Positions 23,941-35,733 of a stretch of DNA of 64,000 nt are shown here, piece after piece. The position numbers were made by a program, and so were the translations under genes. This stretch comes from Plotosus lineatus (lineage: Eukaryota > Chordata > Actinopteri > Siluriformes > Plotosidae): assembly GCA_024760905.1 (NCBI GenBank), contig CM045735.1, forward strand, positions 30,654,749-30,718,748. The letters run 5' to 3'. The notes under the pieces were generated by a model, which had not been told where the DNA came from, did not search any database, and saw only the letters and a program-made list of their open reading frames with translations. Positions within the stretch are counted from its first letter, which is position 1. Every line of letters starts with the position of its first letter.

Positions 23941-24724
23941 GTACATTGTTTGAATGTTTGAATGGCGCGTTTTAAATGTTTGAATGGCGTCTTTGAATGT
24001 TTGAATGGCATGTTTGGCACGTTTCGTAAAGAGAACTTGTTTCGTATACAGAGACAAAAAAATTTTGGAAAATGTTTTTCGTAACCTGGATTTTTCGTTT
24101 GCTGGGACTATCGTAAGGTGAGGTACCACTGTATGTACAAATAGTGAATACAGTTTTTGAAATAATTCAAATACTCCCAAGTTTACACCTTTTTCATGCT
24201 CAATTTTGTGACAAGAGAGACCTCGTTATTTTCATGTCCTAGAGAGCCTCTGCAAAGGTCTCCACAGGTCCAAGAACTACATGAATCAGAGCACAGGTCT
24301 TGCACAATGAACAATGAACCACGGAATTTGCATGTGCGTGGCAAAATGGGTAAATAAACACCAACCAGAATTAAAATGGGATCGATGATGGACTTTTCCT
24401 GTCCATTTTACATAGGGTATCTTGTGCTCCCACTGGTCAATGGTGTACTGTATTGCCATTTATTGACTTTAGATAATAAAGTAAAGTTGAACATGTAAAG
24501 TACTATCAATTGGTATAGTGTAACTAGTTACACTATTATTAACTAAAGCTATTATTAGTAAATAGAAGGCTATTCATTCTGTCCATGTTGCATACTGACT
24601 TTTTGAGCCGTCCAATTATAATTTGATAATGCTGCCTCTCCAAGGAATATTATCCTGTATCTACCAGGCTTTAATGCATACTGGTCGAATACATTGAAAT
24701 ATGGGAAAAACTGTTTAACAAAAC

Positions 24725-24726
<2 letters not shown>

Positions 24727-24774
<48 letters not shown>
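24727..24774. repeat. (AC)n microsatellite
   Basis: About 21 AC units ending in ATATAT. Confidence 0.95.
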
Positions 24775-24776
<2 letters not shown>

Positions 24777-24789
24777 TGTATTCGACTTA

Positions 24790-25155
24790 ATAAGCGTCCT
24801 GCTTAGTTTACAGTACATTCTTTAATTCCTGTAAATTTTAAGCTGTGGCCTCCATTTTGGCCATAACATTCCACACAAAGGGATTCTGGCATCCAATTTT
24901 ATTAATTCCTCATCCAGTACATTCTGAAGCATTTTTGTAGCGTGGTAGGGTGCATTATCCTGTAGAAAGAGGCTGCTACCTTCATTGAACACTACTGCCC
25001 TAAAATGATGCACGTGGTCTTCAACATTGTTTAGGCATTTAATTTTCCTCACTTTTCCATCCATTTGGGAGGTATGGCCTTATTCGGGAATGATCCAACT
25101 TGTACCAAACACTTTTTGCTTCTTAATTAGGGATTTTACTGTGCTCTTAGGGATT
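24790..25155 (-). mobile_element. Tc1-like element, 3' part (split by RTE)
   Basis: On the minus strand, KSTVKSLIKKQKVFGTSWIIPE (just left of the RTE insertion) is a Tc1-type helix-turn-helix region. Further on is a catalytic-region motif FLQDNAPYHATKML (about 24910-24965). Frames are broken. It joins with 28305-28545 once the RTE is removed. Confidence 0.65.
25138..25155 (+). repeat. Target-site duplication, left copy
   Basis: ACTGTGCTCTTAGGGATT, identical to 28305-28322, flanks the RTE. Confidence 0.95.
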
Positions 25156-28100
25156 AATGCAGCCATGAGGCGGGGGGGGCACGAACCAGTGTCTCTCCCC
25201 CTTATGCCGGTCCCAAGCCCGGATAAATGCAGAGGGTTGCGACAGGAAGGGCATCCGGCGTAAAACTTCTGCCACATTTAAAAAATGCAAATGATCAATA
25301 CAGAATTCATACCGGATCGGTCGAGGCCCGGGTTAACAACGACCGCCATCAGTGCTGTCAACCAACAGGGTGCTGATGGAAATTGGACTACTGTTGGTCG
25401 AAGACGTCGAAGAAGGAGAGGTGGGAGGTGTGTCCGTAGGCAGAGAAGAGGAAATGTGTGAGCCTAGGACTGAGAGTAGGAACTTTGAATGTTGGAACTA
25501 TGCAAGGAAAAGATAGGGAGCTGGCTGACATGATGCAGAGGAGGAAGGTGGACATACTGTGTGTTCAGGAGACAAGGTGGAAAGGTAGAAAGGCTAGAAG
25601 CTTAGGAGCAGGGTTTAAACTGTTTTATCATGGTGTGGATGGGAAGAGAAATGGAGTAGGAGTCATCTTGAAGGAGGGTTTTGTCAGGAATGTTCTAGAT
25701 GTGAAAAGAGTGTCAGACAGAGTGATGAGTCTCAAGTTAGAAATTGAAGGCATGATGGTCAATGTTGTTAGTGCTTATGCCCCACAGGCAGGATGTAAGC
25801 TAGAAGAGAAGGAGAGATTCTGGAGTGATTTAGATGAAGTGATGCAGAATACCCCCAGAGGTGAAAGAGTGGTCATTGGACCAGACTTCAATGGACATGT
25901 TGGTGCAGGCAACAGAGGGGACGAGGAAGTGATGGGCAGGTTTGGTATCCAGGACAGGAACACAGAAGGACAGATGTTGATCGATTTTGCAAAAAGGATG
26001 GAAATGGCTGTGGTGAATACTTTCTTCAAGAAGAAACAGAAGCATAGGGTGACTTATGAAAGCGGAGGTAAGAGCACACAGGTAGACTACATCTTGTGCA
26101 GGCGATGTAATTTGAAGGAAGTCAGTGACTGCAAAGTAGTAGTTGGTGAGAGTGTTGCCAAACAGCATAGGATGGTGGTGTGCAGGATGACACTGATGGT
26201 GAGAAAAGTGAAAAAGGCAAAGGCAGAGCAGAAGACAAAGTGGTGGAAGCTGAAAAAGGAAGAGTGTCGTGTTGTCTTCAAGGAGGAGTTGAAACAGGCT
26301 TTGGGTAGTCAGGAAGTGCTTCCAGAGGACTGATCAACCACAGCCAATGTGATCAGGGACACAGGTAGGAGAGTACTTGGTGTGTCCTCTGGAAGGAAAG
26401 TAGATAAGGAAACTTGGTGGTGGAATGAGGAAGTGCAGGAGTGTGTACAAAAGAAGAGGTTAGCCAAGAAGAAGTGGGACATTGAGAGGACCGAAGAGAG
26501 TAAACAGGAGTACAGGGAGACACAGCGTAAGGCGAAGGTAGCAGTGTCAAAGGCCAAACAGAGGGCGTATGATGACTTGTATGATAGGTTGAACAGTAAG
26601 GAGGGAGAAAATGATCTATACAGGTTAGCACAGCAGAGAAATAGAGATGGGAAAGACATGCAGCAAGTTCGAGTGATAAAGGACAGAGAGGGAAATGTAT
26701 TGACTGATGACAGAAGTGTGCTGGGAAGATGGAAAGAGTACTTTGAAGAGCTGATGAATGAAGAAAATGAGAGAGAAAAAGAGTAGAAGGGGTGACCGTT
26801 GAGGAGCAGGAAGTAGCAAAGATTAGTAAGGGAGAAGTGAGGAGGGCATTGAAGAGGATGAAGAGTGGAAAGGCAGTTGGCCCTGATGACATACCAGTTG
26901 AGGTATGGAAGTGTCTAGGGGAGGTAGCAGTAGATTTTCTGACAAGAATATTCAACAAGGTCTTAGAAAGTGAGCAGATGCCAGAGGAATGGAGGAGAAG
27001 TGTGCTTGTGCCCATTTTTAAGAATAAGGGAGATGTACAGAGTTGTGGCAACTACAGAGGGATAAAGTTGATGAGCCATACAATGAAGCTATGGGAAAGA
27101 ATAGTGGAAGCAAGACTAAGGGCAGAGGTCAGCATTTGTGAACAACAGTTTGGTTTCATGCCAAGAAAGAGCACCACAGATGCAGTGTTTGCTTTGAGGA
27201 TGTTAATAGAGAAGTACAGAGAAGGTCAGAGGGAGCTGCATTGTGCCTTTGTGGATCTGGAGAAAGCATATGACAGGGTGCCGAGAGAAGAACTGTGGTA
27301 TTGTATGAGGAAGTCTGGAGTGACAGAGAAGTATGTTAGAGTGGTGCAGGACATGTATGAGAGATGTAAGACAGTGGTGAGGTGTGCTGTTGGTGTGACA
27401 GAAGAGTTCAAGGTGGAGGTGGGACTGCATCAAGGGTCAGCTCTCAGCCCCTTCTTGTTTGCTATGGTGATGGACAGGCTAACAGACGAGGTTAGACAAG
27501 AATCTCCATGGACTATGATGTTTGCAGATGACATCGTGATCTGTAGTGAGAGCAGAGACCAAGTGGAGGAAAATCTAGAGAGGTGGAGGTATGCCCTGGA
27601 AAGGAGGGGATTGAAGGTTAGTCTTAGTAAGACAGAATACATGTGTGTGAACGACAAGGACCCAAGAGGAACTTTGAGGTTACAGGGGCAGAGATAAAGA
27701 AGGTGGAGGATTTTAAGTACTTAGGCTCAACAATCCAGAGCAATGGAGAGTGTGGAAAAGAGGTGAAGAAGCGCGTGCAGGCAGGTTGGAATGGATGGAG
27801 AAAAGTGTCCGGTGTGATGTGTGATAGGAGAGTATCGGCAAGAATGAAGGGGAAAAGTGTACAAGACGGTGATGAGGCCAGCAATGTTGTATGGTTTAGA
27901 GACAGTGGCCCTGGGGAAAAGACAGGAGTCAGAGTTGGAGGTAGCAGAGATGAAAATGTTGAGGTTCTCTTTGGGAGTAACGAGGATGGATAGGATCAGA
28001 AATGAGTACATCAGAGGCACAGCACATGTTAGATGTTTTGGAGACAAAGTCAGAGAGGCTAGATTGAGATGGTTTGGACATGTACAGAGGAGGGATAGTG

Positions 28101-28304
28101 AGTATATTGGTCGTAGGATGCTGAGGTTGGAACTACCAGGCAAAAGGCCCAGAGGAAGACCAAAGAGAAGATTTATGGATGCGGTGAAGGCGGACATGAA
28201 GGTCGTTGGAGTAAGAGTAGAAGATGCAGAGGATAGGGAGAGATGGAGGCAGATCATTTGCTGTGGCGACCCCTGAAGGGAACAGCCGAAAGGAAAAGAA
28301 GAAG
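25156..28304 (+). mobile_element. RTE-clade LINE, near full length
   Basis: A 3.15-kb element bounded by a perfect 18-bp target duplication. It has a leader (25156-25450). The APE endonuclease follows (25458 on: LNVGTMQGKDRELADMMQ, CVQETRWKGRKA, SAYAPQAG, GPDFNGHVGAGNRGD, DYILCR). RT follows (SGKAVGPDDIPVEVWKCL near 26865, PIFKNKGDVQSCGNYRGI, FVDLEKAYDRVPREELW near 27248-27300, HQGSALSPFLFAMVMD, FADDIVICSESRDQ near 27520-27560). The C-terminal region ends in GRRMLRLELPGKRPRGRPKR, then the tail GGCGACCCCTGAAGGGAACA and (GAA)n. In-frame stops at 26331 and 26785 and a shift near 27650 disable it. The long intact duplication suggests a fairly young insertion. Confidence 0.92.
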
Positions 28305-28545
28305 ACTGTGCTCTTAGGGATTGAAACACCTTTGAACTTTCTTTTTTTTTTTTTTTTTACAAATCTTTTGATTTGTGCCAGTCCACAACTTTATCTCTGA
28401 GATCTTTTGATAGTGCCTTGCCAGCCAAAGTTAAATAGTTCTGTTATACCTCCCAAAAGTGAAATGCTCTAGGAATAGCTATTTCGTGCTGAACTAATCA
28501 GAATGGTTAAAGTTGATCACAGGTGGTAGCCAATTATCTTGGTGT
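28305..28545 (-). mobile_element. Tc1-like element, 5' part
   Basis: The minus-strand translation gives a Tc1-type N-terminus in broken frames (KDLRDKVVDWHKS then KKVSKVLNP around a long A-run at 28345). It continues at 25155 across the RTE insertion. The right-hand copy of the RTE target duplication is 28305-28322. Confidence 0.65.
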
Positions 28546-28644
28546 AAAGCAAAAAAGGTGATTAGTTTTAACCTGATTGAGCTTACAAGTAATTTTGGAG
28601 AGAAGGTAACGCTTTATTTATATGGGAATTATAACATATTCTTA

Positions 28645-28649
<5 letters not shown>

Positions 28650-28688
<39 letters not shown>

Positions 28689-28720
28689 TGTGTGTGTGTG
28701 GGTGGGTGGGTGGGTGGGTG
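28650..28720. repeat. (TG)n/(GGGT)n microsatellite beside the LE3 exon
   Basis: The tract ends only 7 bases from the donor of the LE3 exon on the minus strand, so length changes here would lie next to the splice site. Confidence 0.95.
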
Positions 28721-28727
28721 CACTCAC

Positions 28728-28862
28728 GATGGCAGCCCTGCCTCCAGTAATAACCGGGAAAACATTCATCACACTTGGGGCCTACTGTGCCTTCTTTGCA
28801 CTGGCAGAACCCAGTTCCATTACAGCGGTCATGTAGTGAACCCATCTGGTTACACCCACACT
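28728..28862 (-). CDS. ntng2: Netrin-G2-like, laminin-EGF 3 exon
   Basis: A 135-nt symmetric phase 1-1 exon. The acceptor is TTTCTGTAG|AG and the donor CCATC|GTGAGTG. It encodes [16 protein letters not shown] followed by [19 protein letters not shown] and YYWRQGCH, with the eight-cysteine spacing of a laminin-type EGF module. The words [15 protein letters not shown] and WRQGC match netrin-G LE3; WRQGC argues for netrin-G2. The domain is part of the rigid stalk between the ligand-binding laminin N-terminal domain and the membrane anchor. A (TG)n tract abuts the donor. Confidence 0.95.
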
Positions 28863-29725
28863 CTACAGAAAGAGACCAACATCAACAGGAGAAAAAAGTT
28901 TAATGGTTTGATTGAAATTAAACAACATTAAACTACATTTAAACATCAATACTGTCTGTTAATAAGTTCTGGTGCATGGTGGTTTTTTTCTAGATATTTT
29001 AATTTTTTAAACTGTTTTTATGAATTATGGAGGTCACACAAAGTAATGGATGGCTTCTAAATTTTTTAAGATTTGGGTCCAAAACATCTTTTATATGTCT
29101 AAGAAAGCACACATTTGTGTTCTCTAGAAGTGCACCTACCGTGATTAAGTTTATCTTTCTCTTCTGATTACTTCGGAAAGTTTTGTTTTTCTTTTTAAAC
29201 ACAGTTTTAAGTTTATATAAATTTAATAATGATATAATTATTCTTGCTTCTGTCTACCCCTCCCCATTTAAACGGAATGATAATAACTTGAGATCTTTCT
29301 ATAGCTTCTTAAAATTGTAAAGTGAACCTGCAGATTATAAGTTTGAATCTGGCTTATTGCCACAGCTGTCAGTAGCTGGGAGTCCATAGCAGCTAATTGG
29401 CTAAGCTCAACACAGGAGGGAGGGACAGCATATGCTCACTTTTTTGTTACTCATAGTGATTGGCGGCCAATCATGGGTGTCTATGAGCTCTTTCATATGA
29501 GGGGGCAAATGGCACTTTCCCTCAGTGTGTATTAGACCACCCCTAAATATGCATATTGCCGCAGTTTGAAAAGAGGCAGGTGGCTAGTATTGCATGTCAC
29601 AGAGGACGGCCTGTGCATGCTTTTGCCATTCCCTGGTTCGTGGTGGTCATGTCATAGGGAAGAAAATTGGATACAACTAAATTTGGGAGAAAATGCAGTA
29701 AAAAAATATACAGTGTTCAATACAA

Positions 29726-30035
29726 CTGTCTGTCTTCCTTTTGGCTTTTTCCCTTTTACTCGGGAGTTGCCACAGCAAATCATCTGATTCGCACATTTGA
29801 TTTGGCAGAGGTTTTTATGTCGGATGCCCTTCCTGTCACAACCCTTTTAGCAAGGGACAGAAACACGCTGACGACTTTGCAGCTACTCTTTACGAAAGTC
29901 AGCAATGGTTCTTTTACATGAACCTCTCACCATAGACAGTGACAGACATGGCCCGCCTTTGATAACCCAGTTAGCTGCACTGGGGGACAGTGACAACCCC
30001 GTGGGGACTTGAACCCCCAGCCTTAGGATCAGCAA
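29726..30035 (-). mobile_element. SINE-A with RTE-type tail and 14-bp target duplication
   Basis: The minus-strand copy (CTTTTGGCTTTTTCCCTTTT tail, GTTGCCACAGCAAATCATCT, TTGATAACCCAGTTAGCTGC body) is flanked by perfect AGTGTTCAATACAA copies at 29712-29725 and 30036-30049. It is 5'-truncated within the tRNA-like head. The duplication proves retroposition. Confidence 0.9.
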
Positions 30036-30149
30036 AGTGTTCAATACAAGGAAGTAAAAATAATAGAAAATCTATCCTATATATGATACTACACAAGCAC
30101 ATGTTTAGAATTTTCTAACTTTTACTCGGTGTACTTTAATATTTTCTAG

Positions 30150-30484
30150 CACATTCATTCATTTTCTGAAGTGCTTAATCCCAATTAATGTCACGGGTAG
30201 GCTGGATCCCATCTCAATCATCTCTGGGTGAGGGCGGGATACACCCTAGGCAGCTCCCCAAGCCATCGCAGGGCAAGCACTCACAACTACTGGTGATTTG
30301 GAACAGCAAATTAACCTACAGTACATGTTTTTGGACTGTGGGAGGAAACAGGAGTACCCAAAGGAAACCCACACAAGCACAGGGAGAACATGCAGACCAC
30401 ACAGAAACACTCGAACTGGTAATCAAACCCAGGACCTGCTTGCTATGAAGCAGACGTGGTAACAATTATGCCACCGTACCGCAC
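30150..30484 (-). mobile_element. SINE-B, near full length
   Basis: It runs from CATTCATTCATTTTCTGAAG to GCCACCGTACCGCAC on the minus strand, with the usual middle (CAGTACATGTTTTTGGACTG). Confidence 0.8.
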
Positions 30485-30607
30485 ACTTTATAGCACATTT
30501 AACAGTTATTCCAAAACAATGAATTGTACGTGACCTGATAACCATCAAGCTACTCAGACATTTTGTTTCTCTCTACACGAGGGTGTGGATATGATGGAAT
30601 TCCAATA

Positions 30608-30610
<3 letters not shown>

Positions 30611-30694
<84 letters not shown>

Positions 30695-30740
30695 TGTATG
30701 TGTGTGTGTGTGAGAGAGTGAGTGTACATGTGTGTGTGTG
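30611..30740. repeat. (GT)n(GA)n microsatellite
   Basis: A long GT run, then GAGAGA, then further GT tracts. Confidence 0.95.
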
Positions 30741-31163
30741 TGAAAGGGAATACAATCTTTACTGAAAATAATAAGCTCTGAGTTGAGTCCTGTGTTTTGC
30801 AGCTTTTGTTGCACGTTCTGCACTGTGAAAGTACAATAAACATTGCATCGTTTTTTTGTTAGTTTCTGTGGAATTCTAACATTAGAATAGCTCATGGTGC
30901 CCATTTCACAAAACACTCCCTTCATTTTTACAAGCTCTGAATTCAATCATTTCTATTTTGCACTTTATTTAATGGTCTTGACTGAAGATTGCATCATTTA
31001 AAGTGTAACTTCAACCCCAGCTCTGGGCTTAAATGCACCCAGTGCATAATAGTGAAAAATGGCAAAAATTGAGGCAGGGTTTCTGGACAGTGGATTGATA
31101 AGGCTGCTGGGGTTGATGCTCCGTCAGCATATGTGTACTTCTATGAAGGAATTTATGTATTTA

Positions 31164-31412
31164 GCTAACTGGGTTATCAAAGGCGGGCCATGTCTCTCAC
31201 TGTCTATGGTGAGAGGCATGTAAAAGAACCATTGCTGACTTTCATAAAGAGTAGCTGCAAAGTCGTCAGCGTGTTTCTGTCGCTTGCTAAAAAGAGGTTG
31301 TGACAGGAAGGGCATCTGACGTAAAAACCTCTGCCAAATCAAACGTGCAAATCAGATGATTCGCTGTGGCGACTCCCGAGTAAAAGGGAAAAGACCGAAA
31401 GGAAGACAGACA
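31164..31412 (+). mobile_element. SINE-A with RTE-type tail, head-truncated
   Basis: Starts at CTAACTGGGTTATCAAAGGC and ends in GACCGAAAGGAAGACAGACA. It carries both the GGAAGGGCATCTGACGTAAA block and the RTE-like tail. Confidence 0.85.
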
Positions 31413-31588
31413 GACAGCTATATCGACTGTTAGACAAAATTATGAAAAAATGAATGTGCGTATTGAAGTTTTACCAGACGTTGGCACTTTTGGACAAGAA
31501 AGACTCCATTACATTTTGCACATTATCTGGTTTGAATTCTGGATCCAGGAATTTTTAAAATGATTCTACAACATTATGAAATAGGACT

Positions 31589-31591
<3 letters not shown>

Positions 31592-31628
<37 letters not shown>

Positions 31629-31636
31629 GGGGGGGG
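31592..31636. repeat. (TG)n followed by G-run
   Basis: TG run passing into about ten G. Confidence 0.95.
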
Positions 31637-32265
31637 TTTGTCTTATGGCAGCAGGCCAAACAGGGAGTGCTGTATACTTTTTTTTTTGGCTTGGCAGAGG
31701 TTTGTACTTTCTAAGTTGAGTTTCCATGCTAACCTCTGATTATAGGCTCTAGCTGTTAATTGTTTGTTTATTTATTTATTTATCTATCTATCCATTCATT
31801 CATAATATCGAGAAATTCCAAAATGTCAACTCTATGGCCAATTTTGGCCTGTGAGGTTCTGTGGGTAGTTTTTATATATTTTCAACACATAGCATGCAGA
31901 TTTCAATACAAATTGTGATTTTATCATTAGTAACCCCAGCATTTATGTCTTTCATGAAAACATATTTAAATCACTTATTTTACTTTTCAACAACACATTT
32001 AAACATGCAATCCCGTTTTAATTTCCGGCATGATTATGAATTCTCTCTATGGGGTACTATCATTATCTGGTGACACCATGTGGCTTGGTCAATGTCCCAG
32101 ATGTGTTAGAGAACGACATCATCCACGAAAGGTTATAAACTTGTGTGGGTATTTATTTACAATATTCCAGTGCTATGCTTTTGCAAGTCCATGCTATTTT
32201 CTCTGCTTGTGTTACCATGTTTTTTACTTTTCTCCCTTTTCTCATTTTTACCATGCTGTACTCAC

Positions 32266-32433
32266 CCACGCAAATATTCTCATCATCCAGTTCAACTGAA
32301 GAATTCCTGTAGTAGCCCATGCGGCAGTGCTGGCAGTTTTGTCCACGTGTGTTGTGCTTACAGCTCACACACGTGACAATGTTCAGGTAGTCGATGTAGC
32401 TGCAGCGGTTGGAATGGCCATGACATTCACAGT
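32266..32433 (-). CDS. ntng2: Netrin-G2-like, laminin-EGF 2 exon
   Basis: A 168-nt symmetric phase 1-1 exon. The acceptor is CTCTGTTTTCAG|AC and the donor CGTGG|GTGAGTAC. The translation (first residue completed from the previous exon) contains [41 protein letters not shown] and ELDDENICV. This is the most conserved netrin-G stretch and has the full laminin-EGF cysteine pattern. The acceptor's split codon is N|AC: A from the microexon gives Asn, and G from any of the candidate cassette exons gives Asp, always open. It is therefore a permissive receiving exon for optional upstream cassettes. Confidence 0.97.
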
Positions 32434-32855
32434 CTGAAAACAGAGAGCAAGAACAAATAAAGGGTTGAACTGAGATGAACAATATAAAGTAGAATGCAGG
32501 AGGAAAATGACAGATGGAAATTAATAATAAAAAAAAAAAAGATGCGTTAGTCTAATATTTAGAAGAAACTGTGCTGACAATCCAATATTTCAGTTAATCT
32601 CTGGAGCGCTTTACTCATTCAGTGTGTATGTTTGTGTGTGGAGTTGTTTCAGGTTTTTGGATTTCTCAAGCTTTAGTTAAAAGCTTGGGTCTCTCTTCAT
32701 CTTTTCTTGTTCCACTCTCCGGCTCTCTTTGATGGAAAAAACTGAGGGAATCATTAAAAGAGGCAATTGATTCCTGATTCATGGATTTGAGTCTGCTGAC
32801 TAGACAAAAAATTGCGAATGAAAGCCATATTGGTGGGTCTAGTGAAGTGAAGCAG

Positions 32856-32857
<2 letters not shown>

Positions 32858-32922
<65 letters not shown>

Positions 32923-32956
32923 TGCGTGCGTGCGTGCGTGCGTGTGTATGTGTGTG
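32858..32956. repeat. (TG)n/(CGTG)n microsatellite
   Basis: A TG run of about 37 units followed by CGTG units. Confidence 0.95.
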
Positions 32957-33513
32957 ATGTGGTTCTATTGCCATAGAAGATTGTGCCACTAAAGAGATGG
33001 ATAAAATCCAAAGGTTGTATTTAAACCCTGTGGAGATCCTTGTGTTTCTTCATTGTAATTCCACCATGCTCTCAGGTGTATCCCTGAGCTATTTATATTG
33101 CTGATAATTATGGGCACACACTCACCCCTTCCTGTCAAGTACACAAGGTCCACATGAAGTAACTGGAAAGACCCCATGTTTTTGCAGTTGAACGCTCTCT
33201 ATCTAGCCTATCCCTGTATTTATTCAAACTGACCAGTTCCCGTGAGCTGCACGTCAGGCTTTCTTTGAACTCAACAAGCTTATGTTGCCTTACCACACAA
33301 TGACTATCCATGTAAAAAAACAACAACAAATAAACATGGGGGAGAAAAAACGAGCGAGTACTGCTAAGCAACCTGCATTTGTGTGTTGTGTTGATGATTC
33401 TCTCTCGGGATCCCGGCGAGGTAAAAGTTTACTTCTGATTGGCGGTATCAGTGGACGGGGAGTATAAACCCAAGCACTGGGAACATTATTGGTGTGCAGG
33501 CAATTGCCTTCCC

Positions 33514-33654
33514 TTTATATTCAGTGAACACACAATAAAATGAGAAAATGGCATTGGAACATATGTTGATTTTAAATTCCATGGTGTCAACAAATCTCAA
33601 AAAAGTTGGGACAATGCCATTTTCTCATTTTATTGTGTGTTCACTGAATATAAA
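33514..33654. repeat. Perfect 42-bp inverted repeat (foldback)
   Basis: Positions 33514-33555 are the exact reverse complement of 33613-33654, separated by 57 bases. The arm begins TTTATATTCAGTGAACACAC. The surrounding GTTGGGACA and TGTCCCAAC words suggest the terminus of a hAT-like fish MITE, which is inference. Confidence 0.95.
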
Positions 33655-33827
33655 ATTATTCCACATCACTGTATTCAGTTTTTATTCATAATTTGTATAG
33701 TGTCCCAACATTTTTGGAATCCGATTTGTGATATGGTATCAGTTCAAATGACAAGCCTACAGAAAAACAAATTAATAGAGCCATTTGCTGAAACAAAACG
33801 GGACCAAATAAATTCTCATTATTATCA

Positions 33828-34161
33828 TTCATCATTAGTTCATTTTCTGTAACTGCTTCATCCTAATTAGGGTCACGGGGAGGCTGGTGCCCATCCCAGC
33901 CAACTCAGAGCGAGGGCAGAGTACACCCTGGACAGCTTACCAGGCCATCGCAGGGCAGAAACACGCTGACGGCTTTGCAGCCTACTCTTGTCGAAAGTCA
34001 GCAATGGTTCTTTTACATGCCTCACACCATAGACAGTGAGAGACATAACTCAGTTAGCTGCACCGGGAGGACAGTGACAACTTTGTGGAGAGTGGGACTC
34101 GAACCCCCAATCTTTGGATCAACGATCCGGCGCCTTATACCACTAGACCACCACTGCCCTG
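33828..34161 (-). mobile_element. SINE-A with GAAT tail, full length
   Basis: It runs from TTCATTTTCTGTAACTGCTT to the tRNA-like head (CACTAGACCACCACTGCCC) on the minus strand. This is the clearest complete copy of the tail-switched subfamily. Confidence 0.85.
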
Positions 34162-35102
34162 TGGTGGTTATTATTATGATTATTATTGTTATTATTATTG
34201 TTGTTGTTCTTGTTGTATTTTTACCAAATAAATTGTGGCCATTGACTGTTTCTGTCAGTTTGATTGTTTGTTTGAGTTTAGTGAAAATTATCTTGTGTAT
34301 TTTTTATATTTGTATAAAATCATTAAAATGTTACATTTTTCACAATACTGTACTAAAAACAATAGATTACTTCACTTAATTTTGACGTACATGGCTGATA
34401 ACTGCAAATTAAAAAAAATAACTTTAACACTGTACTGTATGTTACTCAATGTCCCACTATAGTCTTTATTAGGTAAATATGTATTTTTATTTCTATTTTA
34501 TTTTTCATTTATTTTTACAGAATACTGTATATAAATAAATGGCAAAATTCAAAAGACTTTACTAAATACACTGTGCATGATGAGATTTTTATTGATTTTA
34601 ATTAATATTCACATTACTAACTGTTCTTTTGTATAATTAACAAATAGAAAATATATTAATGTCGCACACCTTATTCTACTGTACGGAAGCACAAAATATT
34701 TAAAGAAACCAATGTCCAATATATATTAGATTAGCGTTTACTGTTTTAATGGTTACTTTGTTCTGGGCACGGGTTCACGAGGAAGCCCAGGGGATCCATG
34801 AACATGAGCACTAGGCACATTTATTCAAAAGTATGTTCATTAAAAACAAGTAACACAAAGAGATATTGTACTTCATTTCGGTATGTTTAGCTTAAGAATG
34901 TTATATTCAAATGTTGGAAAATTCTGACGGTTAAACAGGAATGTCCTGATGAAACATACTTTTTCGTTACACAAACATTCTACTTAATGAACATGACAAA
35001 AATTCTTACATCAGTATGATGGATATGACCAGATTACATGGTATATTTATCGCATGATTCTAATATTTATTAGGAAGGATGCACCTAGTGTGCTGCATTT
35101 AC

Positions 35103-35173
35103 TACCTTTACTACTACTACTACTACTACTAATACTACTACTACTACTAATAATAATAATAATAGTAATAATG
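35103..35173. repeat. (ACT)n(AAT)n microsatellite
   Basis: Trinucleotide runs ACT then AAT. Confidence 0.95.
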
Positions 35174-35534
35174 CCCAACCCATATGAACTAACACATTTA
35201 CCACCACTATAACACTTTGCGTGTTACTGAAGTTGCAACTGTCGTTCATAACTACTCATACAAAAACAATGGTGCTTGAGAGTTTGCAAACCACCAATAT
35301 CCCAAAGCTGAAGCTATTCTGTGTAGAAGAAAGGAATACAATCACTTCAAGTTGATGTAAAGTTATTAGTGCACAATGAAATCTGAAAAAAAAGCTTCTC
35401 AGACTTTTTTCACTTATAGATATCTTAATAAATACAGTAAATGGCCAAGCTTTATATTTTTTCTTATTTGATTGTGTGGGTTCTCTTTTATCTACTTTTA
35501 GAAAATGCATAAAATATGTTTTAAGTTATTTTAT

Positions 35535-35538
<4 letters not shown>

Positions 35539-35580
<42 letters not shown>
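35539..35580. repeat. (AT)n microsatellite
   Basis: About 20 AT units. Confidence 0.95.
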
Positions 35581-35584
<4 letters not shown>

Positions 35585-35733
35585 AAGCACCACTGTCCTT
35601 AGAGATATGTGTGTGAGGTGAGGATTTTCCTAAATATTCAGTTTGACAATTTACAAAAGGATTCTATGTCTAGATCACTCTAGCTAATTATCAAGCCACC
35701 TTTGCATCCATCCATCCATCCAGCCTTCCTCAC

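Larger units (their letters stand above)
23106..24131. mobile_element. Nonautonomous DNA element, CAGTGGTACCTCACCTTACG termini
   Basis: The 20-bp left end is matched perfectly and inversely at 24112-24131. Both ends are flanked by TA, consistent with Tc1/mariner-superfamily (pogo-like) target use. Inside are a (TG)n tract (23399-23480) and a 70-bp tandem array (23642-23940). It contains no transposase. An inverted copy with the same internal order lies at about 60018-60590 and a partial one at 46575-47705. Confidence 0.85.
14047..28727 (-). other. ntng2 intron (LE3 to last exon)
   Basis: A 14.7-kb phase-1 intron filled by two LINEs, SINEs, MITEs, an RTE nested in a Tc1 element and microsatellites, listed separately. 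I found no convincing extra exon. A consensus-like donor on the minus strand near 21410 has no open phase-1 partner. Confidence 0.85.
28863..32265 (-). other. ntng2 intron (LE2 to LE3)
   Basis: A 3.4-kb phase-1 intron carrying two SINE-A copies, a SINE-B and microsatellites. No other exon was seen. Confidence 0.85.

Noticed and set aside
30554..30946. Open frames of HTHTHT or CVCVCV repeats at microsatellites
   Set aside because: Pure dinucleotide repeats translate openly in several frames; no coding evidence.
33130..33180. Strong donor GTGAGTGTG near 33129 on the minus strand with upstream TTTCCAG
   Set aside because: The enclosed 37-nt stretch ends in phase 2 and would break the ntng2 frame.
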